NCBI RefSeq assembly: GCF_014109805.1
Contig: NZ_CP059400.1
Location: forward strand, 900,001 to 964,000
Length of the DNA stretch: 64,000 nt
DNA from: Legionella sp. PC1000
GTDB taxonomy: Bacteria > Pseudomonadota > Gammaproteobacteria > Legionellales > Legionellaceae
Direction of reading: 5' to 3'
The translations under genes were made by a program, and so were the position numbers. Numbering within the stretch: position 1 is the stretch's first letter; every line of letters begins with the position of its first letter. The notes under the pieces were generated by a model. It made no database searches. It saw only the letters and a list, made by a program, of their open reading frames with translations, and was not told where the DNA came from. Of the stretch, positions 8,150 through 17,677 are shown one piece after another.

Positions 8150-10147
8150 TTAATTTTCTGGTAGTTGATTGATTTTCAATTTCATTGAATAGATATCAGA
8201 TGACTTATCTTTGTGGCTTAAAGGTAAAGGAACTCTTACTTTATAAAGTTCTCCCCCATTTACTAAAACAAAAGCCTGCCCCTTTGGCAAAGAAATAATA
8301 TCCTCTACTCCAATCATAGGCACAGAAGAAGTTTGTACTCTGTCCTCATTGGTTGTATTAAAATAAACCCCATCTTCCCCATGAGGTGTATCATTAACCA
8401 TAGAAACTTGGGTATGTCCAATAACTCCAACTTGAGGCAGCACTTTAACCAGTAAATTGGCTGTTTCTTCATTTTTAACACGCAGCATAATTAGGGTATT
8501 AAAATTTCCCTCGGATACTTCTGCTTTAGCCCTGGAACCCAGTGCAACTTCCATATCTTGAATAGTTTGAGCGTAAGCGGTCACTTGAAAACCAGCACCG
8601 CCCGCTTTATTGAGAATCTTCACAAAAGAATCCTGGATAATCTCTGACAGCTCATCACAATGCAGATTCAATATATAGCGAGCATTGGGTTCCTTGTAAA
8701 TTTTACCAGCTGTAGAAACCAGATCTGACAAAATAGCTTTACCCACTGCTTGGGCAATATTAGGATTAGTTAAACTATCTAAACCAATATAAAGCACTTT
8801 CTTATTTTTAATCACATCCATCAGCTCAATGTCACCTGCTTTGGCCTTTGACGATAGAATTTTTGAAGCATTACTTTTATTGATTTCAGACAATACAGGG
8901 CCGACGCTGGCTGTGATTTTGTCATAGTAGTGTTTATCCATAATAGCTGCATCATAAAGGTCTATCAGGATTTGGTCGTGAAGCGCTTCGGCATTGTTGC
9001 TTTTGATGGTTTTGTTGATGTGGTCTTTGACATATTGAATGACTGCCTGGTGGCGTTCCATAGGGGATTTGGTTTTATTGTTTTTACCAATCTTGCTGTC
9101 ATGTTCCTCTATAATAGCTTCAATCTCTTGATGATATTTGGGATAGTGATTGGGTAGAATGGTGTCGGCATATGTCATCAATAGTTGATCTAATCGACTG
9201 ATATAAAAGGCTATGGATTGGTAGGTAATGGGTTGTTTCATTTCTTCAAGACAAATGGCAACGATATTAACATATTTCCATGCAAAGGCTGCAAATTGCT
9301 TCCCTTCACCTTCTGCGGATATTGCATCGGTGATTCGTGTAGCCACTTCACTGATTTGGTCGAAATTTTTGAGAGGATTATATCGTGCGGATTTCTCTGG
9401 AAAGCCTAAGTGAACGATTTTGAAATCTTCTGTTCTGCCTGATACCTTACAGGCAGCCATCATGTCTCTAACCAAGTCCTGGTCGCCTTTAGGGTCTACA
9501 ACAATAACGGCATCACCGTTTCGGATGTCCTGGTTAATCAGAATACTGGCTAATCGAGTTTTGCCGACTCTGGTAGTACCAACCACAAAAGTATGACCTA
9601 CACGTACATCTTGAGGAATGTAAACTGGTTTATCTTCTTCTCCAACTCCGTGAAGGAAAGGACTTCCTCCGACGGGAGGATCGGGTCTGAATGGATTTAA
9701 CTTGGAACGGTTGTTAAGCCATTTTGCTAATCGAGTGTGTTCATGGTTTTGGCAGAATTGTCTGGCCAGCTGATAGCTATAGCTCCTTTGCATGAACTTT
9801 TCATTTTTGACCTGTTTGATTTGATGCAGCTTTTGGGTATGGCTTGGTCGCCAGCGGAAACCTTTACCTAGAAATAGCCAGTTTTTGGATAAAGGAATTT
9901 CTGTGGTGGATAGGGCATAGGTTGGCATGGCTAAAAGTCTGTGCTGATATCGCTTAACCTTTATTGCTTGCCATGCTCTAAAGACACCAGGGATTGATAG
10001 TGTAATCGCTGCATATAGACTCATTGTTTGCGTAAGCAAGAACAGATGTGGTTGGCTATAAGCGAGTAGAGCCAAAGACAAACAGGTAATCGCTGACCAG
10101 GCTTCGGTTGGTTCCCGAAATAGGTTATTAATAGGATATTCGCTCAT
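8150..10147 (-). CDS. traD: Conjugative coupling protein TraD (SXT/TOL-type VirD4)
   Basis: Hexameric inner-membrane ATPase that brings the DNA-relaxase complex to the secretion channel. The protein of about 665 aa has two N-terminal membrane segments, Walker A GTTRVGKT (about residue 190), Walker B LNLHCDELSE (about 494) and a TraM-interacting-like tail. Start 10147 is preferred: GGAG lies 6 nt upstream and the ATGA overlaps the preceding stop by 4 nt. It is the last gene of the minus-strand transfer cluster. The Walker B shows DE as usual. The family match (ICE coupling factor TraD) is firm. Confidence 0.93.
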   Translation of the reverse strand: MSEYPINNLFREPTEAWSAITCLSLALLAYSQPHLFLLTQTMSLYAAITLSIPGVFRAWQAIKVKRYQHRLLAMPTYALSTTEIPLSKNWLFLGKGFRWRPSHTQKLHQIKQVKNEKFMQRSYSYQLARQFCQNHEHTRLAKWLNNRSKLNPFRPDPPVGGSPFLHGVGEEDKPVYIPQDVRVGHTFVVGTTRVGKTRLASILINQDIRNGDAVIVVDPKGDQDLVRDMMAACKVSGRTEDFKIVHLGFPEKSARYNPLKNFDQISEVATRITDAISAEGEGKQFAAFAWKYVNIVAICLEEMKQPITYQSIAFYISRLDQLLMTYADTILPNHYPKYHQEIEAIIEEHDSKIGKNNKTKSPMERHQAVIQYVKDHINKTIKSNNAEALHDQILIDLYDAAIMDKHYYDKITASVGPVLSEINKSNASKILSSKAKAGDIELMDVIKNKKVLYIGLDSLTNPNIAQAVGKAILSDLVSTAGKIYKEPNARYILNLHCDELSEIIQDSFVKILNKAGGAGFQVTAYAQTIQDMEVALGSRAKAEVSEGNFNTLIMLRVKNEETANLLVKVLPQVGVIGHTQVSMVNDTPHGEDGVYFNTTNEDRVQTSSVPMIGVEDIISLPKGQAFVLVNGGELYKVRVPLPLSHKDKSSDIYSMKLKINQLPEN

Positions 10148-10473
10148 AACATTCTCCAAATCATCAGTGCATCAATAAATAAGAAAATAGCCAGTAGATA
10201 CCAGCGGACTTTGAGGGCTGTTTTGAGTTGTTCGGATGAGAGTTGATTATTAATCTGTATGCGTGTGACCAGCTTTGGCCATAACAAAATCAAAGCCAGA
10301 TAAAGTAGTCCATGTAAGCCTAGAAACAACGGTTGTATATTAGCGAATGTATGTTGCCAACGAGTGAGAATATTTGTATTGATAATCCAAGGAGCAATCA
10401 TCAATAAACCAATGATTGGTAAAATGGCTTGAATCAGTACTAGAATGAATGAACGGATGTAATGTTTAATCAT
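10144..10473 (-). CDS. ICE transfer-region membrane protein (109 aa)
   Basis: A small polytopic membrane protein with three hydrophobic segments (about residues 8-30, 48-66 and 88-105) separated by short basic loops. It overlaps traD by 4 nt and has GGAG 8 nt before its ATG, so it is co-translated with the coupling protein. Small membrane proteins at this place, directly before traD, are usual in G-type ICE clusters. No enzymatic motif is seen; a role in anchoring or assembling the coupling protein is only a guess from position. Confidence 0.75.
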   Translation of the reverse strand: MIKHYIRSFILVLIQAILPIIGLLMIAPWIINTNILTRWQHTFANIQPLFLGLHGLLYLALILLWPKLVTRIQINNQLSSEQLKTALKVRWYLLAIFLFIDALMIWRML

Positions 10474-10487
10474 AGGGATAGCTCCAA

Positions 10488-10652
10488 ATGAGAAAGGTAT
10501 TTCGCTTGTTGGCGGTAGTTCTTGATGCCCTTGTTGGCGTAGCCGAGGATAAACCTGCTAAACGCTATTTGACTGTTTATGAGGCTCAAGAAAAATTTGA
10601 TAAGGGCTTGATTAGTATTCGTGAATACAATGAATCCCTTGAGTCTAAATAA
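10488..10652 (+). CDS. Small SHOCT-like protein encoded opposite to the transfer operon
   Basis: A 54-codon plus-strand frame sits exactly in the gap between two minus-strand transfer genes. It encodes a hydrophobic start (VFRLLAVVLDALVG) and a C-terminal helix pair EKFDKGLISIREYNESL, which resembles the SHOCT motif (short C-terminal oligomerisation-type helix with a GxIs/t..E[FY] core). Amphipathic regularity and codon choice look coding, more so than the opposite frame. Divergent orientation suggests separate regulation. The function is unknown; it could be a membrane-associated regulator or entry-exclusion-type factor, which is speculation. Confidence 0.58.
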   Translation: MRKVFRLLAVVLDALVGVAEDKPAKRYLTVYEAQEKFDKGLISIREYNESLESK

Positions 10653-10657
10653 GGCCT

Positions 10658-12211
10658 TCATCGAAGACCTCCTGATATCACTTTAACGCCTGTTTTAGCT
10701 ACCTGCATACCTGATTGACTTACGTTATCGCTATGGCGTTCAGAACCGCTGACTAAATCCATAAGACCTGCACCAGCGTCACCGCCAAAATGACTAGATA
10801 ATCTGAGTAACAAAACGGGTGCTACAAAGTAAAACATTACAGCCATATTCTTCATGGCCGAAATAGCCTCGTTTTCCCCTAATGGATCAAGCACAGAGCG
10901 TTCGAGAAATCCGACCAGATGCCAGAGGTATTGAAGAAAGATAGCCATAACAAACAAGGCGCACAGACTGCCCAACGCTCTTGGACTATAGCAACTTAAG
11001 GACAATACTATTGGCGTTAAAATGATTAAAAAGAACATGAAAAACGCTTGCATGACGGGCAGGGTTTGCATGATTGCTTCTCTTTTTAATGGGGTGGATG
11101 TCCAGGATTTTGTCCATTGTCCGACATTGACCAAGCTATGGGTAATGGCAGATGCGACCTTACCATTATTATTGTCCATGAGGTTTTGCACAGAACTGGT
11201 CTGCATGTCTCTGCTTTCTTGCAAGAGCATTTTTGCAATAAAATCTTCTGCGCTGATGTCTGCTTTCCAGGCTTTCGGATGTTTCATTTTATATTGGCGA
11301 ACCCTATCCAACATAGCGTAGTAGTTCAGATGTTTATTGAAAACGCTGGCCTGATTAGAGACTTCAACCAAGTCAGTTTTGATTTTATTCCACCATTGCT
11401 GACAGCTGGGATAACCATCTTCTGGCAATCGTTCGGGTGGGATATCGCCACGATTAGCTGCTTTTTCAAGATTGCGATTAGGGGCTTGATGAAAGGTAAA
11501 TCCTGGCACTGGTTGGCGTGCATGAAGTTTGCTGTAATACATCTTTTGCAGGATTTTAGAACCTATCCAGTTTAAATCATCTTCACCGCCATAGCGTTTG
11601 AGCATAGGGTCTAATTCACTGGCTTCATGCTTTTCACTATTGAATTGAGTTCTTGCTTCAATAAAACATTGCCTATGAAAATCCAATGCTTGTTTGCGAA
11701 CGCTTTGGGGTAGATAGGTTGATACCAAATCGCCTTGAATAGATTGCAAACTATCGGTGCAACCCGTTACCTTCATAAGGCTGTAAGTGAAGCTCGACAT
11801 GAAATTCTGGATAATGGCAAAGCCTATAGGAATTTTGACCTGGTTAGTCAGTAGATCTGCAAAGGCTTCATCATAAGTTGTGCCGCTGTCGCCAATGACC
11901 GCAGTCGTTGGGTTCTTTAGTCCACATAGGGGTTTAAATTGTAAGGCTTTGGTTTCCAATGGTACGCAAGGATAGACAAATAAACTGCATATCAGGAAAG
12001 TGACTGCCAATTCATAAAGGAAATTATTTAAAGCATGTTCCACAGCATAAAAAGCGCCAGCTGGATTAAGCACATTTTTAAGAAAGCGATAGCCAATGGC
12101 CAAAAACCCAAGATATAACAGCCCTGTTTGCCACAGGGCGTTAAATAGAACCTCATACTGTTGCCAGCCTAGATAGGTGGTGTAGAGGGATAAAGGGTTA
12201 AAGACGATCAT
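10658..12211 (-). CDS. TraG N-terminal-like conjugal transfer membrane protein
   Basis: A 517-aa inner-membrane protein with N-terminal hydrophobic segments (about 30-50 and 68-85), a long periplasmic part rich in Trp/Gln and C-terminal membrane helices (about 375-460), followed by a Gly/Ser tail. This matches the TraG-N (PF07916-like) mating-pair formation proteins found in ICE G-type clusters, where they act in pilus assembly and mating-pair stabilisation. AAGGAG lies 8 nt before the ATG, and the stop of the previous gene is 2 nt away, so the two are coupled. Confidence 0.85.
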   Translation of the reverse strand: MIVFNPLSLYTTYLGWQQYEVLFNALWQTGLLYLGFLAIGYRFLKNVLNPAGAFYAVEHALNNFLYELAVTFLICSLFVYPCVPLETKALQFKPLCGLKNPTTAVIGDSGTTYDEAFADLLTNQVKIPIGFAIIQNFMSSFTYSLMKVTGCTDSLQSIQGDLVSTYLPQSVRKQALDFHRQCFIEARTQFNSEKHEASELDPMLKRYGGEDDLNWIGSKILQKMYYSKLHARQPVPGFTFHQAPNRNLEKAANRGDIPPERLPEDGYPSCQQWWNKIKTDLVEVSNQASVFNKHLNYYAMLDRVRQYKMKHPKAWKADISAEDFIAKMLLQESRDMQTSSVQNLMDNNNGKVASAITHSLVNVGQWTKSWTSTPLKREAIMQTLPVMQAFFMFFLIILTPIVLSLSCYSPRALGSLCALFVMAIFLQYLWHLVGFLERSVLDPLGENEAISAMKNMAVMFYFVAPVLLLRLSSHFGGDAGAGLMDLVSGSERHSDNVSQSGMQVAKTGVKVISGGLR

Positions 12212-12213
12212 GA

Positions 12214-13581
12214 TTAAGCTCCTTTATTTTCTTTGACGTAGATTGCACCATTTTTTACTGCTGGCTGTTCATGATCCTGGCCTGGGATATTTTGGTTTTG
12301 TGCTTGGTGGCGAATGTCCATGATGGTTCCCAAAGTCTCATTCATCATTTTTTTGCGGACATCGTTTTCAAATGACAATGAGTGAATGTCATCATCCAGT
12401 TTTTTCAGTGCAAAAAGGACCATGTTCATAGCAGGTTTTAAGTTTTGTACTTCTTGTACTTGCAGTCCTGCTTGTAAAATACGACGCATCATTAAGGCTT
12501 TATCCAACATGTTTTGGACAGCAATTTCCTCAGCTAACTTCGAGACAGTGAGCATCTGTTCTTCACGAGGTAAATGTTGAATTGTGATAATGACTTCATC
12601 AGTAATCAGTAAATTGGAGGCGCTGACTTTATGCAGATTTTCTTCGGTCAGTGTCCATGTACCATTGACTAAATTCCATAAGGCTTTGGCAATGTTCTGA
12701 CTACAGGTATTAGCGTTCGCACAGCTTTGCAATAAGGCTGATAAGCCTATCCCTGCTTTAGCATCGTGATTTTGTTTGTTTTCACTGCTGCTGACTTGAA
12801 TATCACCTAGAACCTTAACTGCCCAATTGGCAGCATCAGTAGGTGTTGGCCAGCTTAGTGTCATAGGGATTTTAGTACTTGGTTTCTCCAAGGAATTTAA
12901 AGGTTTTCTCTCCAAAAGAATGTTGTACCCAGCAATGACTACATCATTAATCACCTTAATGGGGCGTTGGAATTTACCGCCAGCATTGCCTTTATCGCTG
13001 CCTATCCAGGGTAGACCGTATTCATCTCGTTTTTGGGCAATACTTTTTGACGTTTCGGTCACATCGACGTTTTCCTTCTTAGCCCGTTTGGCAGCATCGA
13101 GCCATCCCTGACTATCTGATACTGATAAGATGCCTTCCATAGGAGATTGGTTTTGTTCCAATGCTTGTTTGACTTCCTGACAATCTTTAACTTTGAGGGT
13201 AAATTCATTTTGCGCGCTAGATGCAGCATTTTGTAGAACATTGTATAAAGCAGGCATGGACTGTTGTAGCTTATAAAGCGGAAATCCTGCGACAGAGCCT
13301 TTCAAATTATCAATTACACCGCCAGGGATATTTAATGCTGATTTCTTTAAATCCTGAAAAGTATTGGTAATGGATACCACAGGATTAAAACCGCTACAGG
13401 AAAAGCCCATACGGCCATCTATATCTGCACCAATAACCAGTGTTTGATCTTTATTGACGGGTGGAATAAATAAATTAGATGTTCCTCCTAATTCGTAATA
13501 GTAATCAGATTGGCTAGGCATAAAGCTGCCAGCTTGGATCAGAGAGGGGATTAGTAAACTAAGTAGTAGTGATTTCTTCAT
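12214..13581 (-). CDS. ICE periplasmic protein, PFL_4711 family
   Basis: A 455-aa exported protein with a clear signal peptide (MKKSLLLSLLIPSLIQAG). The body contains paired Cys residues (GRMGFSCSGF, LKVKDCQEV, CANANTCSQN), consistent with disulfide bonds, and it resembles TraH/PFL_4711-type proteins (TIGR03755) needed for pilus assembly. AGGA precedes the ATG. It lies 9 nt after the TraU-like gene and 2 nt before the TraG-N-like gene. Assignment is from memory of the family order and features, with good but not complete certainty. Confidence 0.83.
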   Translation of the reverse strand: MKKSLLLSLLIPSLIQAGSFMPSQSDYYYELGGTSNLFIPPVNKDQTLVIGADIDGRMGFSCSGFNPVVSITNTFQDLKKSALNIPGGVIDNLKGSVAGFPLYKLQQSMPALYNVLQNAASSAQNEFTLKVKDCQEVKQALEQNQSPMEGILSVSDSQGWLDAAKRAKKENVDVTETSKSIAQKRDEYGLPWIGSDKGNAGGKFQRPIKVINDVVIAGYNILLERKPLNSLEKPSTKIPMTLSWPTPTDAANWAVKVLGDIQVSSSENKQNHDAKAGIGLSALLQSCANANTCSQNIAKALWNLVNGTWTLTEENLHKVSASNLLITDEVIITIQHLPREEQMLTVSKLAEEIAVQNMLDKALMMRRILQAGLQVQEVQNLKPAMNMVLFALKKLDDDIHSLSFENDVRKKMMNETLGTIMDIRHQAQNQNIPGQDHEQPAVKNGAIYVKENKGA

Positions 13582-13590
13582 GGCATCGTC

Positions 13591-14646
13591 CTATCGTTTT
13601 TGAGGTTGTTCTACTTTGGGAAAGGTTAAAAAGTTCACGAGTTTGCCTTCGTGCTGGATACAGCCGCGGTATTTACGCCAGAGGACAAATACATAATTAC
13701 CATTACCCGCTTTGTCATCTTCTGTACCAAAGTCCTGTGCATCCCCTGGGTGAATATTTCGGTTAATGGGGTAGATTTCCTGCCAGATGACCTTGGTGTT
13801 TCTGGGGTCATAAATGGCATTAGCTACTACACAGTTTCTCCCACAGGAATTACGAGTTGATTTGGTGACATGTAAGGGATTTTTATTGGTGACGATATCC
13901 GCTGCGTGCATGGCCGCTACAACTGAGGCTCTATAGTTATAGGGCTGAGTCACTCGCATTAATCTTGGAATTTCAGAACCCCAATTTTGGGTGAATGTGC
14001 CAATGTCATGATTAATTAATAGGTATGGATGAGTTCCCATATACAACAACTCAGCGGCTTCTGTTCTATCCATGACTGCATCAGCTTCGGCAAGATAATA
14101 AGGAACACCAAAACCTGTTTCAGGTCTATGTGACAGGTAAGGGATACGATAGAAAGCAGCAGGGCTGCCAATAACATCAACGATACGGGTGCGTTCATCA
14201 TTAATATGAAGATCGGTGGTTTGGCCGCTGTCATTGCCAAAACCTAATTCAGAACCAGTCGCAGCTTTATAAGCTTGTTGATACAGTGTTCTTGCTGCTT
14301 TATTTTCGTAAAGCGTTCGTGCCTCAAGCCAGGGATTTTCTTCTGGCTTATTGCTGACAGTAATGATTAGATCAGGCAAGAATTGCTCAACCGCGGGCGT
14401 GACTTCAAGCCTGGGCGGTAGACGGCCTACAGCCCAGGTACAAGAACCAATCACTTTATAATGGCTGTTTTGAAATAGCTTTTGCAAGACCCGTGTGGCT
14501 ATGGTGAAGGTGTTCACTGGGTGAGGAGGGCTAGTGCTTTCTAAAGCAAAGGACAAGTTAGTCATAAAAATAAGCCCTATTGTGAGTAGCCGTGTTAGGT
14601 TGTTCGAGTTTTTTAGCCATGATTTCAGCAGCTTCAAGGACATCAT
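13591..14646 (-). CDS. ICE protein PFL_4710 family (TraU-like)
   Basis: A 351-aa exported protein. The start at 14646 has GGAG 7 nt upstream and yields a signal peptide (WLKNSNNLTRLLTIGLIFM, cleavage after SFA), although this makes it overlap the ATPase gene by 89 nt. The mature part has the TIGR03756/TraU-like features: CTWAVG Cys near the N-terminus, HRPETGFGVPYYLAE, and a CGRNC Cys pair near the C-terminal third. Such proteins act in the periplasm in pilus assembly and DNA transfer. A shorter start (MTNLSFALES) would reduce the overlap but destroy the signal sequence. Confidence 0.85.
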   Translation of the reverse strand: MMSLKLLKSWLKNSNNLTRLLTIGLIFMTNLSFALESTSPPHPVNTFTIATRVLQKLFQNSHYKVIGSCTWAVGRLPPRLEVTPAVEQFLPDLIITVSNKPEENPWLEARTLYENKAARTLYQQAYKAATGSELGFGNDSGQTTDLHINDERTRIVDVIGSPAAFYRIPYLSHRPETGFGVPYYLAEADAVMDRTEAAELLYMGTHPYLLINHDIGTFTQNWGSEIPRLMRVTQPYNYRASVVAAMHAADIVTNKNPLHVTKSTRNSCGRNCVVANAIYDPRNTKVIWQEIYPINRNIHPGDAQDFGTEDDKAGNGNYVFVLWRKYRGCIQHEGKLVNFLTFPKVEQPQKR

Positions 14647-17320
14647 GTTCTTTCTCCAGGAGGTGGCGTTGTGCTTTTTCTGATTTTTCAGTCATTAAGA
14701 GGGCAAGCAGGTAGCGAGGCGGAATGACACGAAACAATCCCTGATAACGTGACCCTAATAAAACTGCTTCTGCATACAAGCCTTTTTGCGAATCAATATC
14801 TCTGATTAAGGTTTCCTGCTGCGGTGTTAATGATTTAAAGCGTTTGACATCAGCAATTTCTTTTTCATCAAGTCCCAATAAAATCCAGGTTTCAATCAAC
14901 GATAAAATTTTGGTGGCCTTTTCTGAATTCATGTCCGTGACGTTTTGGGTAATAGCAACTAGCCAAAGACCGAGCTTTCTTGCTACTTTGGCAATCAGTA
15001 AACACACGGTCACAACAGAAGGGATTTGAAATTGCAAATGGGACTCATCAATAAAGAGAAAGGTTGGTCTGTTATCGTTCTGGGTGGCTTCCGCCATGGC
15101 TAGTATTCTTGGTAGCAACGACACCATGACCAAGGCCAGTTTGCCGGTATCATCCTTAATGGCTGAAATATCAACATGAAAAATATCAAAGTCACCTAAA
15201 GGCTCTGTCGGCACATTAAAAAAACGAGATTTGACACTGTTAATCACATAACTGTTCAATCGATCGTGCATATCAAGGATGCGGTCTTTCTTGCGAGCAA
15301 CTGTTTCTCTATCCAGTCGTCGTTTAAAAGCACTTACGATATGCTCAGTGAGCATTTGCGGTATTTCATTGTTAAAGGACGTTAAAATTGCATCACTTAA
15401 CACTTCGATTAATAGAGTTTCATCAGCCAAAGTAAATTGTTCTTCTTCCAAAGCATTAGCCTCAGTAATCATGGTACGTAAAGCTAAAGCAAGCTCGGCC
15501 AGATAAGATCGGTGACCATCACCACAGACCACGTCTTCTGAATTAGCAGGTTCTTGAAGGTTGCTCTTTAATTCCATGATTTTTTGAGCAATTAAGGTAG
15601 CCTGCTCTGTACTTAAATTATCTGTGATTTCGGGAATGGCTTTATATGCTTCACAAAATGGATTTAATGGGACTGCTTCATCTTTCTTATTGCTCAGTAA
15701 TAACTGGTTGGTCTTTTTACCGTGCGCTTTGGCGTGAATGAGTATCCTGTCAAAAGAGTTTCCCATTTCAAAAAGCACTACTCGGGCATCTTTCATGGCC
15801 AATAAAGATTGAATCATCCAGCCCGTTAAAACCGACTTGCCACCACCAGAGTTTGCGAAAATAGCGCAATGAGAATTTTGGCTAACAAAATCATGATGCA
15901 GTAAGTCAAAAAAAACAGGTTCACCCAAACGATTGAAAAAAGGGAAACAAGGTAAATGTCGTGCCCCTTGGTTGCGTCCATAGACCGGAAGCAGTGCTGC
16001 CAGCTCAGTGGCATACATCAGACGATCAAAACATAAATATTTACGGGCATAGTAGGGATCAAAATTAAAGGGTAGAGCATTGAGCCAGGAATTTAGAGGA
16101 TGGAGATCATAGTTGGAATGAATCAAGGGCATTTTGGCATCATTGAAAATCGCGTGCAGATTTTTTTCTATGATTTGAGCTTGTTGCTCATCTTCGGCTT
16201 GATAGAAAATGGCCTGATTAACCCAGAACAATCGATTGCCCATACTTAACTCATTACGGGCTGTCCTAATATCATCTTTGACTTCCTGAGGTTTTAGACT
16301 GGTTCCTACGATTCCTTTTTCCAATCGCGTTAAATGGGAATCAAGATTTTCATCATGACTAAAGACGACTTGGATTGTGTAGATGCTTCCTTCTGGCAAG
16401 GTATCTAAAAGTGCGTATCGATGTTTGGGATTGGCTTGCTGTCTTTCTCGTGAGACTAAACCAATGATAGGCGCTTCTTTTAACCCATCCACATATAGAA
16501 TTCTTTGTTTCATTCCTTCAAAGATGAAGCCTTGTTCATCGCTTTCAGGTGGAGCAAAGAATACATTTTGCGCTAGGTTAAAACCTGCTGGTATGGGATT
16601 CGGATAAGGGTATTGTTCTAATATCTCGTCAGCTGATTTGGGATTAAACCAACGTATCCACCACTGGTAATAATCTTGCCCTTTGAGGCGTTTAATTTCC
16701 AGCCCTGGTGAACGCAGTTTGGTTTCAATCTGACTAATGACTTCTTGATGTTCGAGAAGAATTTGCTCTCGAGGTAGAGTGGTTTGGTGTAATTGTCTAT
16801 AAAACAAAACTCTGATTCTTCGTCTTCGTCCACGGTAGGGCGCGCCTGTTTTGGGATCAATAAATAAGCCTTCGGGTCGGGTCATCTTATTGTAGAGATC
16901 GTGCAGGCGTTCTAAATAATCTTGCGTTAATGGACTTTCTCTAAATTGTTGGGGGATTTGGGTTTTAATATGAGTGATAACGGGATCAAGGCAATATTCG
17001 TCTTGAACAAACATCTGCATGACCCAAGGATCAACGGCATGAAGTGGAACTACCGATGCAAAGGTATCCCGAATTTTATTAAATACGGCTTGTAAATATT
17101 CAGGTGAAGCGGCTTCTGCTTGAATGTCACCTAATTCAAACCCCGAACCTAAACTTTTACCATCGGCAAATAAAAAGACCTGCTCTTGTTCATTAAAATC
17201 AACAATAGCCAGTCTATCGGCAAAAGAGGGTAAAGGATTGGCGTAACGCTTTTTAACGGTTTGTTCCTTTATGGCTTGGGGATTCATTTCCCCAAGCAAC
17301 CAGTTAGATAATCGTTTCAT
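14558..17320 (-). CDS. traC: Conjugative transfer ATPase TraC/VirB4 type (PFL_4706 family)
   Basis: Cytoplasmic ATPase that powers assembly of the secretion channel. The 920-aa protein carries a TraC-F/VirB4 N-terminal region and a C-terminal motor with Walker A FANSGGGKSVLT (about residue 490) and Walker B FLFIDESHLQF (about 757), followed by the sensor-like phrase LVAITQNVTDM. AAGGAG lies 5 nt before the ATG. The length fits the ICE TraC subfamily (about 900-950 aa). It follows the lipoprotein gene by 9 nt and overlaps the TraU-like gene. Confidence 0.94.
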   Translation of the reverse strand: MKRLSNWLLGEMNPQAIKEQTVKKRYANPLPSFADRLAIVDFNEQEQVFLFADGKSLGSGFELGDIQAEAASPEYLQAVFNKIRDTFASVVPLHAVDPWVMQMFVQDEYCLDPVITHIKTQIPQQFRESPLTQDYLERLHDLYNKMTRPEGLFIDPKTGAPYRGRRRRIRVLFYRQLHQTTLPREQILLEHQEVISQIETKLRSPGLEIKRLKGQDYYQWWIRWFNPKSADEILEQYPYPNPIPAGFNLAQNVFFAPPESDEQGFIFEGMKQRILYVDGLKEAPIIGLVSRERQQANPKHRYALLDTLPEGSIYTIQVVFSHDENLDSHLTRLEKGIVGTSLKPQEVKDDIRTARNELSMGNRLFWVNQAIFYQAEDEQQAQIIEKNLHAIFNDAKMPLIHSNYDLHPLNSWLNALPFNFDPYYARKYLCFDRLMYATELAALLPVYGRNQGARHLPCFPFFNRLGEPVFFDLLHHDFVSQNSHCAIFANSGGGKSVLTGWMIQSLLAMKDARVVLFEMGNSFDRILIHAKAHGKKTNQLLLSNKKDEAVPLNPFCEAYKAIPEITDNLSTEQATLIAQKIMELKSNLQEPANSEDVVCGDGHRSYLAELALALRTMITEANALEEEQFTLADETLLIEVLSDAILTSFNNEIPQMLTEHIVSAFKRRLDRETVARKKDRILDMHDRLNSYVINSVKSRFFNVPTEPLGDFDIFHVDISAIKDDTGKLALVMVSLLPRILAMAEATQNDNRPTFLFIDESHLQFQIPSVVTVCLLIAKVARKLGLWLVAITQNVTDMNSEKATKILSLIETWILLGLDEKEIADVKRFKSLTPQQETLIRDIDSQKGLYAEAVLLGSRYQGLFRVIPPRYLLALLMTEKSEKAQRHLLEKEHDVLEAAEIMAKKLEQPNTATHNRAYFYD

Positions 17321-17329
17321 TATGTCTCC

Positions 17330-17677
17330 TTAATACAGTTCTGATGCCAAGGCATATTGGTTTTGCTTGTAAAGGAAAAAGCGAGTCGTGTAGGCAGGCT
17401 TGATGATTTGTTCATCACCCAATTGCGCCACATGCGCAAAAACATGGATAGGCACTTCGGGGTTAGGCAGTTGCTTAAATTCTTCTCCCGAATCATCAAG
17501 ACGCATCTGTTGGTAAACAGGCTTTTGTATTGGTTGTTGCAGGCTCTGCTGATACAACTGGCTGACTGTTAAGCCCTGCTCAGGAATGGCGTTTTGCGAC
17601 ATCCTGGCAGTGGAACAAGCGCTTAATGCCAGACTAGCGCAAAGCATTATCAAAGTTTTTTTGTTGATGGTAACCAT
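17330..17677 (-). CDS. ICE transfer lipoprotein (TIGR03751 type)
   Basis: A 115-aa lipoprotein: the signal sequence ends in a lipobox LSAC with the Cys at residue 21, so it is expected in the outer-membrane complex (a VirB7/TraV-like small lipoprotein). The gene overlaps the end of the VirB10/TraB-like gene by 44 nt and lies 9 nt before the ATPase gene. Family position (between the PFL_4705 and PFL_4706 genes) agrees with G-type clusters. Confidence 0.83.
   Translation of the reverse strand: MVTINKKTLIMLCASLALSACSTARMSQNAIPEQGLTVSQLYQQSLQQPIQKPVYQQMRLDDSGEEFKQLPNPEVPIHVFAHVAQLGDEQIIKPAYTTRFFLYKQNQYALASELY

Noticed and set aside
10470..10661. 63-codon minus-strand frame in the gap between transfer genes
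   Set aside because: Its composition is unlike its neighbours and it lies exactly opposite a better coding frame (10488-10652) with a SHOCT-like motif.
11117..11575. 152-codon plus-strand frame inside the TraG-N-like gene
   Set aside because: It is antisense to a well supported 517-aa gene and shows no family features; a frame shadow.
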